DNA of 64,000 bases from Quatrionicoccus australiensis (GTDB lineage: Bacteria; Pseudomonadota; Gammaproteobacteria; Burkholderiales; Rhodocyclaceae): positions 1,550,001 to 1,614,000 of the forward strand of contig NZ_JAHBAH010000001.1 in the NCBI RefSeq assembly GCF_020510425.1. Reading direction: 5' to 3'. A model generated the notes under the pieces. That model did no database searches. It was given only the letters and a program-made list of their open reading frames with translations, and was not told the origin of the DNA. Position numbers and translations under genes: made by a program. Positions 1 through 10,123 of this stretch are shown here, piece after piece. Positions within the stretch are counted from its first letter, which is position 1. Every line of letters starts with the position of its first letter.

Positions 1-987
1 GCCGCCGCCCAGAAGGAAGGCAAGCTCTCGATCTACGGGGTGACCGACAACGAACAGACCAACCATCTGATCCGCGAATTCCGCACGATGTACCCGACCA
101 TCCAGGTCGAGTACAGCAACATGAGCACGACCGAACTGTACAACCGCTTCATTTCGGAAACGGCGGCCGGCAACTCGGCTGACGTCACCTGGTCGTCGGC
201 CATGGACCTCCAGGTCAAGCTGGTCAATGATGGCTACGCCCAGCCACACAAGTCGGCTGAAACAGCCAGGTTGCCCGAGTGGGCCAACTGGAAGAACGAA
301 GCCTTCGGCACCACCTACGAGCCGATCGGCTTCGTCTACAACAAGCGCCTGGTACCGGCCGCCGACGTGCCGCAGAGCCACGCCGACTTCATCAAGCTGC
401 TGACGACGCAGGCCGACAAGTACAAGGGCAAGGTCAACACCTACGACCCGGAAAAATCGGGCGTCGGCTTCATGCTGGTAAGCCAGGACAAGCAGGTCAA
501 TGGCGCCGGCTATGCCGATCTGCTCAAGGCCCTAGGCGGCGTCCAGGTCCGGGTTCAGGCGTCGACCGGCACGATGATGGAACGCATCGCTTCCGGCGAG
601 AACCTGATCGGCTACAACCTCAATGCCGCCTACGCACTGACCCGCGCCCAGAAGGACCCGTCGATCGGCATCGTGCTGCCCAAGGATTACACGCTGGTCA
701 TCAGCCGCGTCATGTTCATCGCCAAAAACGCCAAGAACCCGAACGCCGCCAAGATCTGGCTGGATTTCGTACTGTCCAGGAAGGGCCAGGAGATCATCGC
801 CAACAAGGCTGACCTCTATGCCATCCGCCCCGATGTCGACGGCGAAACAACAGCCAGCGGCCTGAAGAAGCAGCTCGGCGACGCGCTGCGCCCGGTGCCC
901 ATCGGCACCGGCCTGCTGACCTACCTGGATCAGGCCAAACGCCTCGATTTCCTCAAGCAGTGGAACAGCGCCGTCAAGGCGAAATAA
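1..987 (+). CDS. ABC transporter substrate-binding protein, 5' end outside window
   Basis: The frame is open from base 1 and gives 328 residues, so the start and signal peptide lie upstream. The visible N terminus (GKLSIYGVTD) looks like the beginning of a mature family 1 extracellular solute-binding protein of the iron(III) or 2-aminoethylphosphonate type. These proteins bind the substrate in the periplasm and deliver it to the permease encoded next. The gene stands first in a three-gene set with a fused permease and an ATPase. The iron type is favoured because the permease has the doubled FbpB layout, but the substrate cannot be read from sequence. Confidence 0.85.
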   Translation, partial: AAAQKEGKLSIYGVTDNEQTNHLIREFRTMYPTIQVEYSNMSTTELYNRFISETAAGNSADVTWSSAMDLQVKLVNDGYAQPHKSAETARLPEWANWKNEAFGTTYEPIGFVYNKRLVPAADVPQSHADFIKLLTTQADKYKGKVNTYDPEKSGVGFMLVSQDKQVNGAGYADLLKALGGVQVRVQASTGTMMERIASGENLIGYNLNAAYALTRAQKDPSIGIVLPKDYTLVISRVMFIAKNAKNPNAAKIWLDFVLSRKGQEIIANKADLYAIRPDVDGETTASGLKKQLGDALRPVPIGTGLLTYLDQAKRLDFLKQWNSAVKAK

Positions 988-1077
988 GGGCGACCCACCG
1001 CCAGCCCGGCCCGGACCTGCGAGCTTTCGCAGGCCGGCGCTGAGGCCCCGATCCACCTCAAACCCAAGGTGACTCCC

Positions 1078-2748
1078 ATGTTGCAAACATTGCCTCGACG
1101 GGCAGTGGTGACCCTGCTCGCCCTTTCCGTCTTCTTCCCGCTCGGCCTGGTGATCTACCAGAGCGTGCTGTCCGGCCCCTTCTTCATGAAGACGGCGACG
1201 CTCAGCCTGGAATCCTTCGCCTTCATTCTCGATGACCCGGATTTCTGGTCGGCGACGAAAAATACGCTGATCATCGCCGTCGGCATGAGTGCCATCGCCA
1301 TCCCGCTCGGCGCCATCCTCGCCTTCATCATGGTCCGCACCGACCTGCCCGGCCGGCGCTGGCTGGAGACGCCCATCCTGATCCCGATCTTCGTCTCGCC
1401 GGTGGTGCTCGGCTTCGGCTACGTCGTCGCGCTCGGCCCGGTCGGCTTCTTCTCGGTCTGGTTCGAGTCGATCTTCGGCGGCGTGCCGTGGAACATCTAT
1501 TCGCTCGCCTCGATCGTCGTCATCGCCGGTCTCACCCACGTCCCGCACGTTTATCTCTACTCGTCGTCGGCCCTGCGCAATCTCGGCTCCGACGTCGAGG
1601 AAGCGGCCCGCCTGTCCGGCGCCAGCCCCTTCCGCGTCGCCCGAGACGTGTCGATCCCGATGGTTTCGCCCGCGCTGCTCTACGTCGGCGTGCTGGTCTT
1701 CTTCCTCGGCTTCGAGATCTTCGGCCTGCCGCTGATCCTCGGCGACCCGGAAGGCCACTTGGTACTGACCACCTACCTCTACAAGCTGACCAACAAGCTC
1801 GGCACTCCGTCCTACCACCTGATGGCCGCAGTCGCCACCTGCATCGTCGCCGTGACTTTCCCGCTGGTACTGCTGCAGCGCTTCCTGCTCAAGTCGGCCC
1901 AGCGCTACGTTTCGATGAAGGGCAAGTCGGCCCGCCAGCGCCCGCTCGCCCTCGGTGGCTGGAAATGGGTGGCACTCACCGTGATCGGCGCCTGGCTGTT
2001 CCTCAGCATCTTCGTGCCGATTGCCGGCGTCGCACTGCGTTCCGTGGTCAGTAGCTGGGGCACCGGGGTGAATATCCTCGATGTACTGACGCTCGACCAC
2101 TTCCACGCCGTCTTCGAGGAATCGACGATGATCCGCTCAATCGTCAATTCCATCCTCATCGGCACCATCGGCGGCGCCGTTGCCGTCGGCGGTTACCTGC
2201 TGATCGGCCTTGCCACACACCGCCAACCAGACGGCCTGTCGCGCTTCGTCGATTACGTGATCCTGACGCCGCGCGCCATTCCCGGCCTGATGGCCGGTCT
2301 GGCCGTATTTTGGGTGTTCCTCTTCGTGCCCTTCCTGGCACCGCTACGCTCGACGCTATTCTCGGTGTGGTTCGCCTACGCCGTGGTCTGGCTGGCCTAC
2401 GGCATGCGCCTGATCCAGAGCGCCCTGATGCAGGTCGGCCCGGAACTTGAAGAGGCGGGCCGTCTGGTCGGCGCCTCACGTAGCCGGGTGTCGCGCGACA
2501 TCACGGTGCCGCTGATCCGCAACGGTCTGCTTGGTTCGTGGCTGCTGATCTTCATGATCTTCGAGCGCGAATACTCGACCGGCGTCTACCTGCTCTCCCC
2601 CGGCACCGAGGTGATCGGCGCGCAAATCGTTTCCCTGTGGGCCTCCGGCGCCGTCGATGTGGTCGCCGCGCTGTCCCTGATCAACATGCTGCTGGTCGGC
2701 GTCGGCCTCGCCCTGGCGCTGCGTTTCGGAGTAAAACTTCATGACTGA
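1078..2748 (+). CDS. ABC transporter permease with two fused permease domains (FbpB-like)
   Basis: This 556-residue inner-membrane protein has about twelve hydrophobic segments in two halves. Each half carries an EAA loop that contacts the ATPase: EEAARLSGASPFRV in the first half and EEAGRLVGASRSRV in the second. A doubled permease is typical of iron(III) and related importers. ATG at 1078 is chosen over GTG at 1069 because AAGGTGA lies five bases upstream as a ribosome binding site. The end overlaps the ATPase start by eight bases, which suggests translational coupling. Confidence 0.88.
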   Translation: MLQTLPRRAVVTLLALSVFFPLGLVIYQSVLSGPFFMKTATLSLESFAFILDDPDFWSATKNTLIIAVGMSAIAIPLGAILAFIMVRTDLPGRRWLETPILIPIFVSPVVLGFGYVVALGPVGFFSVWFESIFGGVPWNIYSLASIVVIAGLTHVPHVYLYSSSALRNLGSDVEEAARLSGASPFRVARDVSIPMVSPALLYVGVLVFFLGFEIFGLPLILGDPEGHLVLTTYLYKLTNKLGTPSYHLMAAVATCIVAVTFPLVLLQRFLLKSAQRYVSMKGKSARQRPLALGGWKWVALTVIGAWLFLSIFVPIAGVALRSVVSSWGTGVNILDVLTLDHFHAVFEESTMIRSIVNSILIGTIGGAVAVGGYLLIGLATHRQPDGLSRFVDYVILTPRAIPGLMAGLAVFWVFLFVPFLAPLRSTLFSVWFAYAVVWLAYGMRLIQSALMQVGPELEEAGRLVGASRSRVSRDITVPLIRNGLLGSWLLIFMIFEREYSTGVYLLSPGTEVIGAQIVSLWASGAVDVVAALSLINMLLVGVGLALALRFGVKLHD

Positions 2749-3808
2749 AAAAACCATCCTGACCGTCGACAACCTCGCCCTGTCCTACGGCAGCAATCCG
2801 ATCCTCAAGGGCGTCTCGATGCACCTGCGCCGCGGCGAGGTCGTTTCCCTGCTCGGCCCCTCGGGCAGCGGCAAAACCACCCTGCTGCGGGCCGTCGCCG
2901 GCCTCGAACAACCGCATCACGGCAGCGTCAGCATCGCCGGCCGGGCCATTTACGATGCCGCCGCCGGCATCGATATCCCGGCCGAAAAGCGCGAACTCGG
3001 TCTGGTCTTCCAATCCTACGCGCTGTGGCCGCACAAGACCGTGTTCGACAACGTCGCCTATCCGCTCAAGCTGCGCAAGGTGGCGACCAACGAGATCATC
3101 CAGCGCGTCCATGCGGCGCTCAAGAATCTCGGCCTCGACCATCTCGCCGAACGCTACCCGCACCAGCTTTCCGGCGGTCAGCAGCAGCGCGTCTCGATTG
3201 CCCGCGCCCTGGTTTACAACCCGCCGGTCATCCTGCTCGACGAGCCACTGTCCAACCTCGACGCCAAGATGCGCGAGGAAGCCCGCGCCTGGCTGCGCAA
3301 CCTGATCGTCGAGTTGCAGTTGTCGGCACTGGTCGTCACCCACGACCAGTCCGAAGCGATGGCCATGTCCGACCGCATCCTGCTGCTGAACGGCGGCGTC
3401 ATCGAGCAGCAAGGCGCGCCGCAGGAAATGTACAGCCAGCCGCAGACCTATTTCGTCGCCGACTTCATGGGCAGCAACAACATCATGCAAGGCCGCATCG
3501 GCGACATTCGCGGCGGCAGCGCCCGCATCGACCTCGACAACGGCATTTCGGTGTGGGGCCTGCGCCGCACCAATGCCGCCATCGGCCAGGAAGCCAAGGC
3601 AGTCATCCGCGTCGAGCAGATGCACCTGGCCGACGGCCCCGGCGAACACCGGACGGAAGTCGATCTCGTCACCTCGATGTTCCTGGGCGACCGTTTCGAA
3701 TACGTCTTCCACGCCGGCAAGGACCTGCTGCGCGCCTGGGGCAAGCAACACCAGGGCAGCGGCAAGCGCTGGCTGGAATTCCCTCCCGAAGCCGTCTGGG
3801 TCTTCTGA
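2741..3808 (+). CDS. ABC transporter ATP-binding protein (iron/spermidine type)
   Basis: The 355-residue ATPase energises the importer from the cytoplasmic side. Walker A (GPSGSGKTT, near residue 40), the signature LSGGQQQR (near 145), Walker B (VILLDEP, near 165) and the switch histidine in VVTHDQSEA are all present. The C-terminal hundred residues fit a TOBE-like regulatory domain. It overlaps the permease gene and is followed by a terminator, so it closes the operon. Confidence 0.9.
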   Translation: MTEKTILTVDNLALSYGSNPILKGVSMHLRRGEVVSLLGPSGSGKTTLLRAVAGLEQPHHGSVSIAGRAIYDAAAGIDIPAEKRELGLVFQSYALWPHKTVFDNVAYPLKLRKVATNEIIQRVHAALKNLGLDHLAERYPHQLSGGQQQRVSIARALVYNPPVILLDEPLSNLDAKMREEARAWLRNLIVELQLSALVVTHDQSEAMAMSDRILLLNGGVIEQQGAPQEMYSQPQTYFVADFMGSNNIMQGRIGDIRGGSARIDLDNGISVWGLRRTNAAIGQEAKAVIRVEQMHLADGPGEHRTEVDLVTSMFLGDRFEYVFHAGKDLLRAWGKQHQGSGKRWLEFPPEAVWVF

Positions 3809-3834
3809 CCCCAACCGGCAAATCTCTGCACCTT

Positions 3835-3880
3835 GGCGCCCGCTCCAACTCCCTCCGGGCCGGGCGCCCTTTTTCATTTT
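3835..3880 (+). terminator. Terminator after the ABC operon
   Basis: GGCGCCCG and CGGGCGCC pair across an 18-base loop and are followed by a T-rich tract (CTTTTTCATTTTT). Confidence 0.75.
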
Positions 3881-4045
3881 TGGCTATTTTTTCCGGTTGA
3901 CCGTAGAAGTTTCGGTACACCTCTCGCCAGCGCGCTCGGCAGCCGCCCAGGTCCCGGCCTACGCGACGCAACTGCGCGACGCCAGGCATCCAAGTGTCGT
4001 CGCCCCCTGATCAATAGCAAAAAGGCATTAACAACATTTGAGTTA

Positions 4046-4062
4046 TTGATTGGATCAATCAA
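4046..4062. promoter_or_regulatory. Perfect palindrome upstream of the small genes
   Basis: TTGATTG and CAATCAA form a seven-base perfect inverted repeat around GAT, 64 bases before a short gene with a strong ribosome binding site. It looks like an operator for a dimeric regulator. No regulator can be assigned. Confidence 0.4.
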
Positions 4063-4125
4063 GGAGCGCCATCTAGACTGCAAGCATCAGGTCAGAACGA
4101 TCTGCTTGCTGCCAAGGAGGCCACC

Positions 4126-4218
4126 ATGATTACCCGTTTCATTGATCGCTGGTTCGACGAGCTTGTCGCCTGGGAACCCTGCATCGACGTGCTCGCCACC
4201 CTGCCCGACAACTTCTGA
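4126..4218 (+). CDS. Small protein of 30 residues, unknown function
   Basis: An ideal AAGGAGG lies six bases before ATG 4126. The peptide (starting MITRFIDRWFDELV) is acidic and aromatic, has one cysteine, and shows no signal peptide or membrane segment. The strong ribosome binding site and the palindrome upstream support real translation. It is followed 55 bases later by a cysteine-rich reading frame, which may belong to the same transcript. I do not recognise the family. Confidence 0.45.
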   Translation: MITRFIDRWFDELVAWEPCIDVLATLPDNF

Positions 4219-4273
4219 ACCGTTTCAACACCTCGCACGCAATGGCGCAGCACAACATTCCAGGAGAAATCTG

Positions 4274-4540
4274 ATGGGCGGCAAATGCTGCAAGTCCGAT
4301 CCACCGTGCAGCAATTGCCCGAAACGCCGCAAGAAAAAGGGGAAAAAGGCGGGCGCAGCGGTCGACGCCGCGCCATGGCCGATTGTCTACTGCGCCGTCG
4401 CCGACATTTCCATCAGCGGCCAACGCGGCTGCACGGCAAAGCTGCCGGCTTCCTTGGCCGGCGTGCCGGACTGCAGGCGCAGGCAACCGGCCAGCGCGAT
4501 CATCGCGCCGTTGTCGGTACAGAATTCCAGCTCCGGGTAA
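4274..4540 (+). CDS. Possible small cysteine-rich protein overlapping the end of tsaD
   Basis: GGAGAAATCTG precedes ATG 4274. The first 25 residues ([20 protein letters not shown]) hold five cysteines and a lysine/arginine-rich stretch, the look of a small metal-binding protein. From 4387 the frame runs antisense through the 3' end of tsaD, so the C-terminal half may not be genuine. A frameshift that removed an earlier stop is possible. Existence is uncertain. Confidence 0.3.
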   Translation: MGGKCCKSDPPCSNCPKRRKKKGKKAGAAVDAAPWPIVYCAVADISISGQRGCTAKLPASLAGVPDCRRRQPASAIIAPLSVQNSSSG

Positions 4541-5418
4541 TAGACCCGGAACTGTTTGCGTTTTGCCTCGCGGTCGAGCGTCGCCCGCAACTGCTTATTG
4601 GCGCCGACGCCGCCGGCCACGACCAGCTGCTTGAGGCCGGTCAGCTTCATCGCCTTCAGCGACTTCTTGACCAGCACCTCGACGATGGCTTCCTGGAAGG
4701 CACGCGCCGCGTCGGCCTTGAAGGTTTCGGTGAGCGACTCGCCCTGCTCGCGGACCAGGGTCAGCACCGCCGTCTTGAGGCCGGAAAAGCTGAAACTCAG
4801 GTCGCCCGAATGCAGCATCGGGCGCGGCAGACTGTATTTCTCCGGATCGCCCTGCTCGGCCAGCTTCGAGAGCAGCGCACCGCCCGGATACGGCAGACCA
4901 AGCATCTTGGCGCTTTTGTCGAAAGCCTCGCCGGCCGCATCGTCCAGGGTTTCGCCGAGCAGTTCGTACTCGCCGACACCGGTCACCCGCATCAATTGCG
5001 TATGGCCACCGGAAACCAGCAGCGCGACAAACGGGAAGGTCGGCGGCGTGCTCGACAACAAGGGCGACAGCAGATGCCCTTCAAGGTGATGCACTGGGAT
5101 CGTCGGTTTGCCGATCGCCAGCGCCAGGGCTTCGGCAAAGGCGCAGCCAACCAGCAAGGCGCCCGACAAGCCGGGGCCGCGCGTGTAAGCCACGGCATCG
5201 ACCTCGGCCAGTTGCCGGCCGGAGCGCGCCAGTGCCTCGCGCAACAGGGGGACGACACGCCGGATGTGATCGCGCGACGCCAGTTCCGGGACGACACCGC
5301 CGTACTCGGCGTGCATCGCGACCTGCGAATGCAGGGCGTGCGACAAAAGGCCGGCTTCGCTGTCGTAGAGGGCGATTCCGGTTTCGTCGCAGGAAGATTC
5401 AATACCAAGGACTAGCAT
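4387..5418 (-). CDS. tsaD: tRNA N6-threonylcarbamoyladenosine transferase subunit TsaD
   Basis: TsaD transfers the threonylcarbamoyl group to A37 of tRNAs that read ANN codons, together with TsaB and TsaE. The 343-residue product has the family start [14 protein letters not shown], the metal-binding histidines in HHLEGHL, the loop VSGGHTQL and the C-terminal nucleotide-binding [10 protein letters not shown]. The ATG at 5418 is chosen because it gives the conserved N terminus, whereas the longer frame adds an unrelated leader. It is divergent from rpsU, an arrangement common in proteobacteria. Confidence 0.97.
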   Translation of the reverse strand: MLVLGIESSCDETGIALYDSEAGLLSHALHSQVAMHAEYGGVVPELASRDHIRRVVPLLREALARSGRQLAEVDAVAYTRGPGLSGALLVGCAFAEALALAIGKPTIPVHHLEGHLLSPLLSSTPPTFPFVALLVSGGHTQLMRVTGVGEYELLGETLDDAAGEAFDKSAKMLGLPYPGGALLSKLAEQGDPEKYSLPRPMLHSGDLSFSFSGLKTAVLTLVREQGESLTETFKADAARAFQEAIVEVLVKKSLKAMKLTGLKQLVVAGGVGANKQLRATLDREAKRKQFRVYYPELEFCTDNGAMIALAGCLRLQSGTPAKEAGSFAVQPRWPLMEMSATAQ

Positions 5419-5436
5419 GGGGACGCATTTTAACAC

Positions 5437-5466
5437 TTGGAACTCAAAGGTCTTTTGCAATATACT
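5437..5466 (+). promoter_or_regulatory. Likely rpsU promoter
   Basis: TTGGAA and TATACT are separated by 18 bases in the tsaD-rpsU divergent spacer, about 90 bases before rpsU. Confidence 0.5.
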
Positions 5467-5555
5467 GCTCGGCTACCCGCAAACCAGCGGAAAAATTTTG
5501 CGCGCACTGCCTTCTACTTGACCTGGCAGGCGCCTAACGGAAGGGGGTGATTTAT

Positions 5556-5768
5556 ATGCCAAACATTCGTGTCAAGGAAAATGAGCCGTTCGAAGTTGCC
5601 ATCCGCCGCTTCAAGCGCACGGTTGAAAAAACTGGTCTCCTGACCGAGCTGCGTGCCCGTGAGTTTTACGAAAAGCCCACCGCCGAACGCAAGCGCAAGT
5701 TGGCTGCTGCCGTCAAACGCCACCATAAGCGTATTCGCAGCCAGACCCTGCCGCCGAAACTGTACTAA
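5556..5768 (+). CDS. rpsU: 30S ribosomal protein S21
   Basis: The 70-residue basic protein ([20 protein letters not shown]) matches bacterial S21 along its whole length. It binds the 30S subunit platform near the anti-Shine-Dalgarno sequence. ATG 5556 is preferred to GTG 5547, and AAGGGGGTGA lies upstream as the ribosome binding site. It heads the rpsU - yqeY - dnaG - rpoD macromolecular synthesis cluster. Confidence 0.97.
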   Translation: MPNIRVKENEPFEVAIRRFKRTVEKTGLLTELRAREFYEKPTAERKRKLAAAVKRHHKRIRSQTLPPKLY

Positions 5769-5796
5769 TCCAGTACGGTGAACGCCGCACCAAAGA

Positions 5797-5827
5797 GCCG
5801 CCAGCCTCAACAGCCGGCGGCTTTTTT
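5797..5827 (+). terminator. Terminator after rpsU
   Basis: GCCGCC and GGCGGC pair and are followed by six T. It may be partly bypassed to feed yqeY and dnaG. Confidence 0.75.
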
Positions 5828-5896
5828 CTTTGAAATTCCGGGATCCGCCCCCATCTCTGGCACCTGACCCCGACAACCAACGACTAGCCGCCCAAA

Positions 5897-6343
5897 ATGA
5901 GCCTCAAAGCACGCATCACCGAAGACATGAAATCGGCCATGAAGGCCAAGGAAGCCGCCAAGCTGGCCGCCATCCGCCTGCTGCTCGCCGCCCTCAAGCA
6001 GAAGGAAGTCGACGAGCGAGTCGAGCTTGACGACAACGCTGTCATCGCCGTCATCGAAAAGCTGGTCAAGCAGCGCAAGGACAGCGTCAGCCAGTACGAA
6101 GCTGCCGCCCGCCAGGATCTGGCCGATGCCGAAAAGGCCGAAATCGCCATCCTCGGCGCCTACCTGCCGGAAAAGATGAGCAACGAGGACACCGCTGCCG
6201 CCGTCGCCGCTGCCGTTGCCGCAACCGGCGCCAAAGGCCCGGCCGACATGGGCAAGCTGATGGCAGTCCTGAAACCGCAACTGGCCGGCAAGGCCGACAT
6301 GGCGGAAGTCTCGAAACTGGTAAAAGCCGCACTTGCCGGTTAA
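5897..6343 (+). CDS. GatB/YqeY domain protein
   Basis: The 148-residue helical protein (MSLKARITEDMKSAMKAKE) is a stand-alone YqeY, related to the tRNA-binding tail of the amidotransferase subunit GatB. A role in tRNA-dependent transamidation has been suggested for the family, but the cellular function is not settled. It starts 69 bases after the rpsU terminator and stops six bases before dnaG, so it is very likely co-transcribed with dnaG. Confidence 0.92.
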   Translation: MSLKARITEDMKSAMKAKEAAKLAAIRLLLAALKQKEVDERVELDDNAVIAVIEKLVKQRKDSVSQYEAAARQDLADAEKAEIAILGAYLPEKMSNEDTAAAVAAAVAATGAKGPADMGKLMAVLKPQLAGKADMAEVSKLVKAALAG

Positions 6344-6349
6344 AGCGCG

Positions 6350-8083
6350 ATGATCCCGGATTCGTTTATCCAGGATCTGCTGGCCCGGGTCGACATCGTC
6401 GACCTGGTGGACGGCTACGTGCCGCTCAAGAAGGCCGGCGCCAATTACGCCGCCTGCTGCCCCTTCCACAACGAAAAATCGCCGTCCTTCACGGTCAGCC
6501 CGACCAAGCAGTTCTACCACTGCTTCGGCTGCGGCGCGCATGGCACGGCGATCAGTTTCGTCATGGAATACCAGGGCATGGGCTTCGTCGATGCCGTCAA
6601 GGAACTGGCCAGCCGCGCCGGCATGCAGATGCCGGAAAGCGAAGGACGCGGTTTCAACGATGAGAAGCCCGGCCAGACCCGCGCCCTGATCGAGATCATG
6701 GCGCGCGCCGCGCAGTACTACAAGGATCAGCTCAAGGCTACACCGCGTGCCATCGAATACTGCAAGAAGCGCGGCCTGTCCGGCGAAATCGCTGCCCGCT
6801 TCGGCATCGGCTACGCACCGGACGGCTGGCAGAACCTGCAAGCCGTCTTTCCGAACTACAACGCCGACGAACTGAAGACTGCCGGCCTGATCATCGAGAA
6901 CGAAGCCGGCCGCCGCTACGACCGCTTCCGCGACCGCCTGATGATTCCGATCATCAACCAGAAGGGCGACATCATCGCCTTCGGCGGGCGCATCATCGAC
7001 CAGGGCGAGCCGAAATACCTGAACTCGCCGGAAACGCCGCTCTTCGAGAAGGGCCGCGAGCTGTTCGGCCTGCCGCAAGCCCGCCAGGCTTTGCGCGACA
7101 CCGACACCGCCATCGTCACCGAAGGCTACATGGACGTCATCGCGCTGGCCCAGAACGGCGTCGGCAATGCCGTCGCGGCGCTCGGTACAGCAACCACGGC
7201 AACGCACGTAAACAAGCTTCTGCGCCAGGTCGACCGTATCGTCTTCTGCTTCGATGGCGACAATGCCGGCCGCAAGGCCGCCTGGCGCGCCCTGGAAAAC
7301 TCGCTCGAAGCCCTCGCCGACAACAAGCGCCTCGGCTTCGTCTTCCTGCCCCAGGATGAAGACCCGGACAGCTACATCCGCACCTATGGCAAGGAAGAAT
7401 TCGACCGCCTGGTGACCCAGGCCATGCCGCTCTCCGACTTCCTGCTGCGCGAACTCGCCCAGCGCTGCGACCTGACCAGTTCGGAAGGCAAGGCGCAGCT
7501 GATCTACGAAGCCAAGCCGCTACTCCTCAAACTGCCGACGCCGCTACTGCGCCTGCAACTGGTCAAGCGCCTGGCCGAGGCAAGCGGGTTTGCCCAGAGC
7601 GAAGTCGAGCGCCTGTGCGACCTCAAGTCCTACATGCCCGCTGCGCCGGCCAAGGCACGCCGCACCGCACCATCGCTGACCCGCAACCTGCTCCGCCTCG
7701 TGCTGCACAAGCCGCAACTGGCCTCGCAACTGCAGGTCGATTTGCTGCCCGACACGCCGGAACGCCCGGCGCTGATCCGCCTGCGCGAACTGGTCAGCGG
7801 CGCCAGCCACGAGGCCAGCAGCTACGCCGCACTGCGCGAACGCCTGCGCGGCATGCCCGAAGAAGCACTGATCGAAAATGCCGCGGCGGAACTTCTCGGT
7901 CAGCCCTTTGACGAAGCGGAGTCGGAAACGGAATTTCACGACACCCTGGAGAAACTGCAGGCAGGCGGCCAGAAAAGGGCCTTTGCCGAATTGCAGATCA
8001 AGGCACAGCAGTTTGGCGTCGCCGGACTGAGCGCCGCCGAGAAACTGGCTTACATCCAGTTCCTCAGCAACCGGGGAAAATGA
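6350..8083 (+). CDS. dnaG: DNA primase DnaG
   Basis: DnaG makes RNA primers for the replication fork. The 577-residue protein shows the N-terminal zinc finger (CCPFHNEKSPSF then HCFGCG, residues about 37-64), the catalytic core with the TOPRIM motif VTEGYMDVIAL near residue 257 and a metal-binding FDGDNAG, and a C-terminal helicase-binding region. Length is normal for betaproteobacteria. Confidence 0.97.
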   Translation: MIPDSFIQDLLARVDIVDLVDGYVPLKKAGANYAACCPFHNEKSPSFTVSPTKQFYHCFGCGAHGTAISFVMEYQGMGFVDAVKELASRAGMQMPESEGRGFNDEKPGQTRALIEIMARAAQYYKDQLKATPRAIEYCKKRGLSGEIAARFGIGYAPDGWQNLQAVFPNYNADELKTAGLIIENEAGRRYDRFRDRLMIPIINQKGDIIAFGGRIIDQGEPKYLNSPETPLFEKGRELFGLPQARQALRDTDTAIVTEGYMDVIALAQNGVGNAVAALGTATTATHVNKLLRQVDRIVFCFDGDNAGRKAAWRALENSLEALADNKRLGFVFLPQDEDPDSYIRTYGKEEFDRLVTQAMPLSDFLLRELAQRCDLTSSEGKAQLIYEAKPLLLKLPTPLLRLQLVKRLAEASGFAQSEVERLCDLKSYMPAAPAKARRTAPSLTRNLLRLVLHKPQLASQLQVDLLPDTPERPALIRLRELVSGASHEASSYAALRERLRGMPEEALIENAAAELLGQPFDEAESETEFHDTLEKLQAGGQKRAFAELQIKAQQFGVAGLSAAEKLAYIQFLSNRGK

Positions 8084-8093
8084 AGCTAAGTTA

Positions 8094-8102
8094 TGGTAAA
8101 AT
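8094..8102 (+). promoter_or_regulatory. Possible extended -10 promoter of rpoD
   Basis: TGG followed by TAAAAT fits an extended -10 element 33 bases before the rpoD start codon. A palindrome-like AAATCGGCGGTTTTCCGC follows. Confidence 0.35.
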
Positions 8103-8135
8103 CGGCGGTTTTCCGCATTTTAAGGGATCGTGTTC

Positions 8136-10115
8136 ATGGCCAAGGCAAAAGATACTGCTAAGGAAGCCCCCAAGGCTCGCGTCAGCAAAGCCAAGGAGAA
8201 AGCAGCCGAAAAGGCGCTGCTCGACGGTGCAATAGCAGAAACTCCGGAACCCCTTGACGCCGAAGCGCGCAAGACACGCCTCAAAGCCCTGATCAAGCTC
8301 GGCAAGGAACGGGGTTACCTGACCTACGCCGAAATCAACGACCACCTGCCGGACGACGTGGTCGACGCGGAAAGTATCGAAGCCATCATTTCGACTTTCA
8401 GCGAAATGAGCATCCAGGTTTTCGACGAAGCCCCGGCTGCCGAAGACCTGCTGATGTCCGACACGGCTGCCGCCGCGACCGACGACGAAGAAGTCGAAGC
8501 GCAGGCTGAACAGGCACTGTCCACCGTCGACTCCGAATTCGGCCGCACCACCGACCCGGTCCGCATGTACATGCGTGAAATGGGCTCGGTCGAGCTGCTC
8601 ACCCGCGAAGGCGAAATCGAAATCGCCAAGCGCATCGAAGAAGGCCTCAAGCACATGGTCCAGGCGATTTCCGCCTGTCCGACCACGATTGACGACATCC
8701 TCGAAATGGCCGCCAAGGTCGAAACCGAGGAAATGCGCATCGACGAACTGGTCGATGGCCTGATCGACCCGAACGCCGTTGAAGCCGCGCCGGCCGCACC
8801 GGAAGTCGCCGAAGAAATCGAAGAAGACGAAGAAGATGCAGGCGATGACGAAGAAGGTGGTGGCGCAGCCGCTGCTGTTTCCGCCTCGCTGCTGCAACTG
8901 AAGGTCGACGCCCTTGAGCGTTTCGAAATCATCAAGGGCCTGCACACCAAGATGCAGAAGCTGCTGCACAGCAAGGGCCCGCAGGACAAGGCCTACCTCA
9001 AGCTGCAACAGCAGATTTCCGACGAGCTGATGAACATCCGCTTCACCTCGCGCTCGATCGAGCGCCTGTGCGACAGCGTGCGCGGCATGGTCGAGCAGGT
9101 CCGTGGTTGCGAGCGCAAGATCCAGCAAATCTGCGTCGATCGCGTCAAGATGCCGCGCCCGCACTTCATCCAGTCCTTCCCCGGCAACGAAGTCAATCTT
9201 GACTGGGCCGACGGCGAAATCGCTGCCGCCCCCAAGACCTACGTCGCTGTCCTGACCCGCAACGGTCCGGCGATCAAGGAAGAACAGAAGAAGCTGCTTG
9301 CCCTGCAGGACCGCATCGGCATTCCGCTCAAGGACCTGAAAGACATCAATAAACAGATGTCGACCGGTGAAGCCAAGGCCCGTCGCGCCAAGCGCGAAAT
9401 GACCGAAGCCAACCTGCGTCTGGTCATCTCGATCGCCAAGAAATACACCAATCGCGGCCTGCAGTTCCTCGACCTGATCCAGGAAGGCAACATCGGCCTG
9501 ATGAAGGCAGTGGACAAGTTTGAATACCGCCGCGGCTACAAGTTCTCGACGTATGCAACGTGGTGGATCCGCCAGGCCATCACCCGCTCCATCGCCGACC
9601 AGGCACGGACCATCCGCATCCCGGTGCACATGATCGAAACGATCAACAAGATGAACCGGATCAGCCGCCAGATCCTGCAGGAAACGGGTGCCGAACCCGA
9701 TCCCGCCACGCTGGCCAAGAAGATGGACATGCCGGAAGAGAAGATCCGCAAGATCATGAAGATTTCCAAGGAGCCGATCTCCATGGAAACCCCGATCGGC
9801 GACGACGACGACTCGCATCTCGGCGACTTCATCGAAGACTCCGGCACCCTGGCGCCGGCCGACGCAGCGATGTACTCCAGCCTGCGCGGCGTCACCAAGG
9901 AAATCCTCGACACCCTGACGACGAGGGAAGCCAAGGTCCTGCGCATGCGCTTCGGTATCGAAATGAACACCGACCACACACTGGAAGAAGTCGGCAAGCA
10001 ATTCGACGTCACCCGCGAGCGCATCCGCCAGATCGAAGCCAAGGCGCTGCGCAAGCTGCGCCACCCGAGCCGCTCCGACAAGCTGCGCAGCTTCGTCGAC
10101 ACCAACGGCAACTAA
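8136..10115 (+). CDS. rpoD: Primary RNA polymerase sigma factor RpoD
   Basis: The 659-residue housekeeping sigma-70 recognises -35/-10 promoters. It has an alanine/lysine-rich N terminus, region 1.2 ([21 protein letters not shown] cut near residue 140), an acidic non-conserved insert near residues 225-250, region 2 ([20 protein letters not shown]), regions 3 and 4.2 with the HTH ([20 protein letters not shown]). ATG 8136 is used rather than GTG 8130. The gene ends nine bases before the tRNA gene that was split by the element. Confidence 0.97.
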   Translation: MAKAKDTAKEAPKARVSKAKEKAAEKALLDGAIAETPEPLDAEARKTRLKALIKLGKERGYLTYAEINDHLPDDVVDAESIEAIISTFSEMSIQVFDEAPAAEDLLMSDTAAAATDDEEVEAQAEQALSTVDSEFGRTTDPVRMYMREMGSVELLTREGEIEIAKRIEEGLKHMVQAISACPTTIDDILEMAAKVETEEMRIDELVDGLIDPNAVEAAPAAPEVAEEIEEDEEDAGDDEEGGGAAAAVSASLLQLKVDALERFEIIKGLHTKMQKLLHSKGPQDKAYLKLQQQISDELMNIRFTSRSIERLCDSVRGMVEQVRGCERKIQQICVDRVKMPRPHFIQSFPGNEVNLDWADGEIAAAPKTYVAVLTRNGPAIKEEQKKLLALQDRIGIPLKDLKDINKQMSTGEAKARRAKREMTEANLRLVISIAKKYTNRGLQFLDLIQEGNIGLMKAVDKFEYRRGYKFSTYATWWIRQAITRSIADQARTIRIPVHMIETINKMNRISRQILQETGAEPDPATLAKKMDMPEEKIRKIMKISKEPISMETPIGDDDDSHLGDFIEDSGTLAPADAAMYSSLRGVTKEILDTLTTREAKVLRMRFGIEMNTDHTLEEVGKQFDVTRERIRQIEAKALRKLRHPSRSDKLRSFVDTNGN

Positions 10116-10123
10116 AGCTTTCC

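Noticed and set aside
532..2106. Long antisense frame across the ABC transporter genes
   Set aside because: It is a shadow of well-supported genes. Its composition is very rich in glutamate, aspartate, arginine and glycine, typical of the reverse strand.
8091..10064. Long antisense frame across rpoD
   Set aside because: Shadow of rpoD without a plausible ribosome binding site or recognisable domain.
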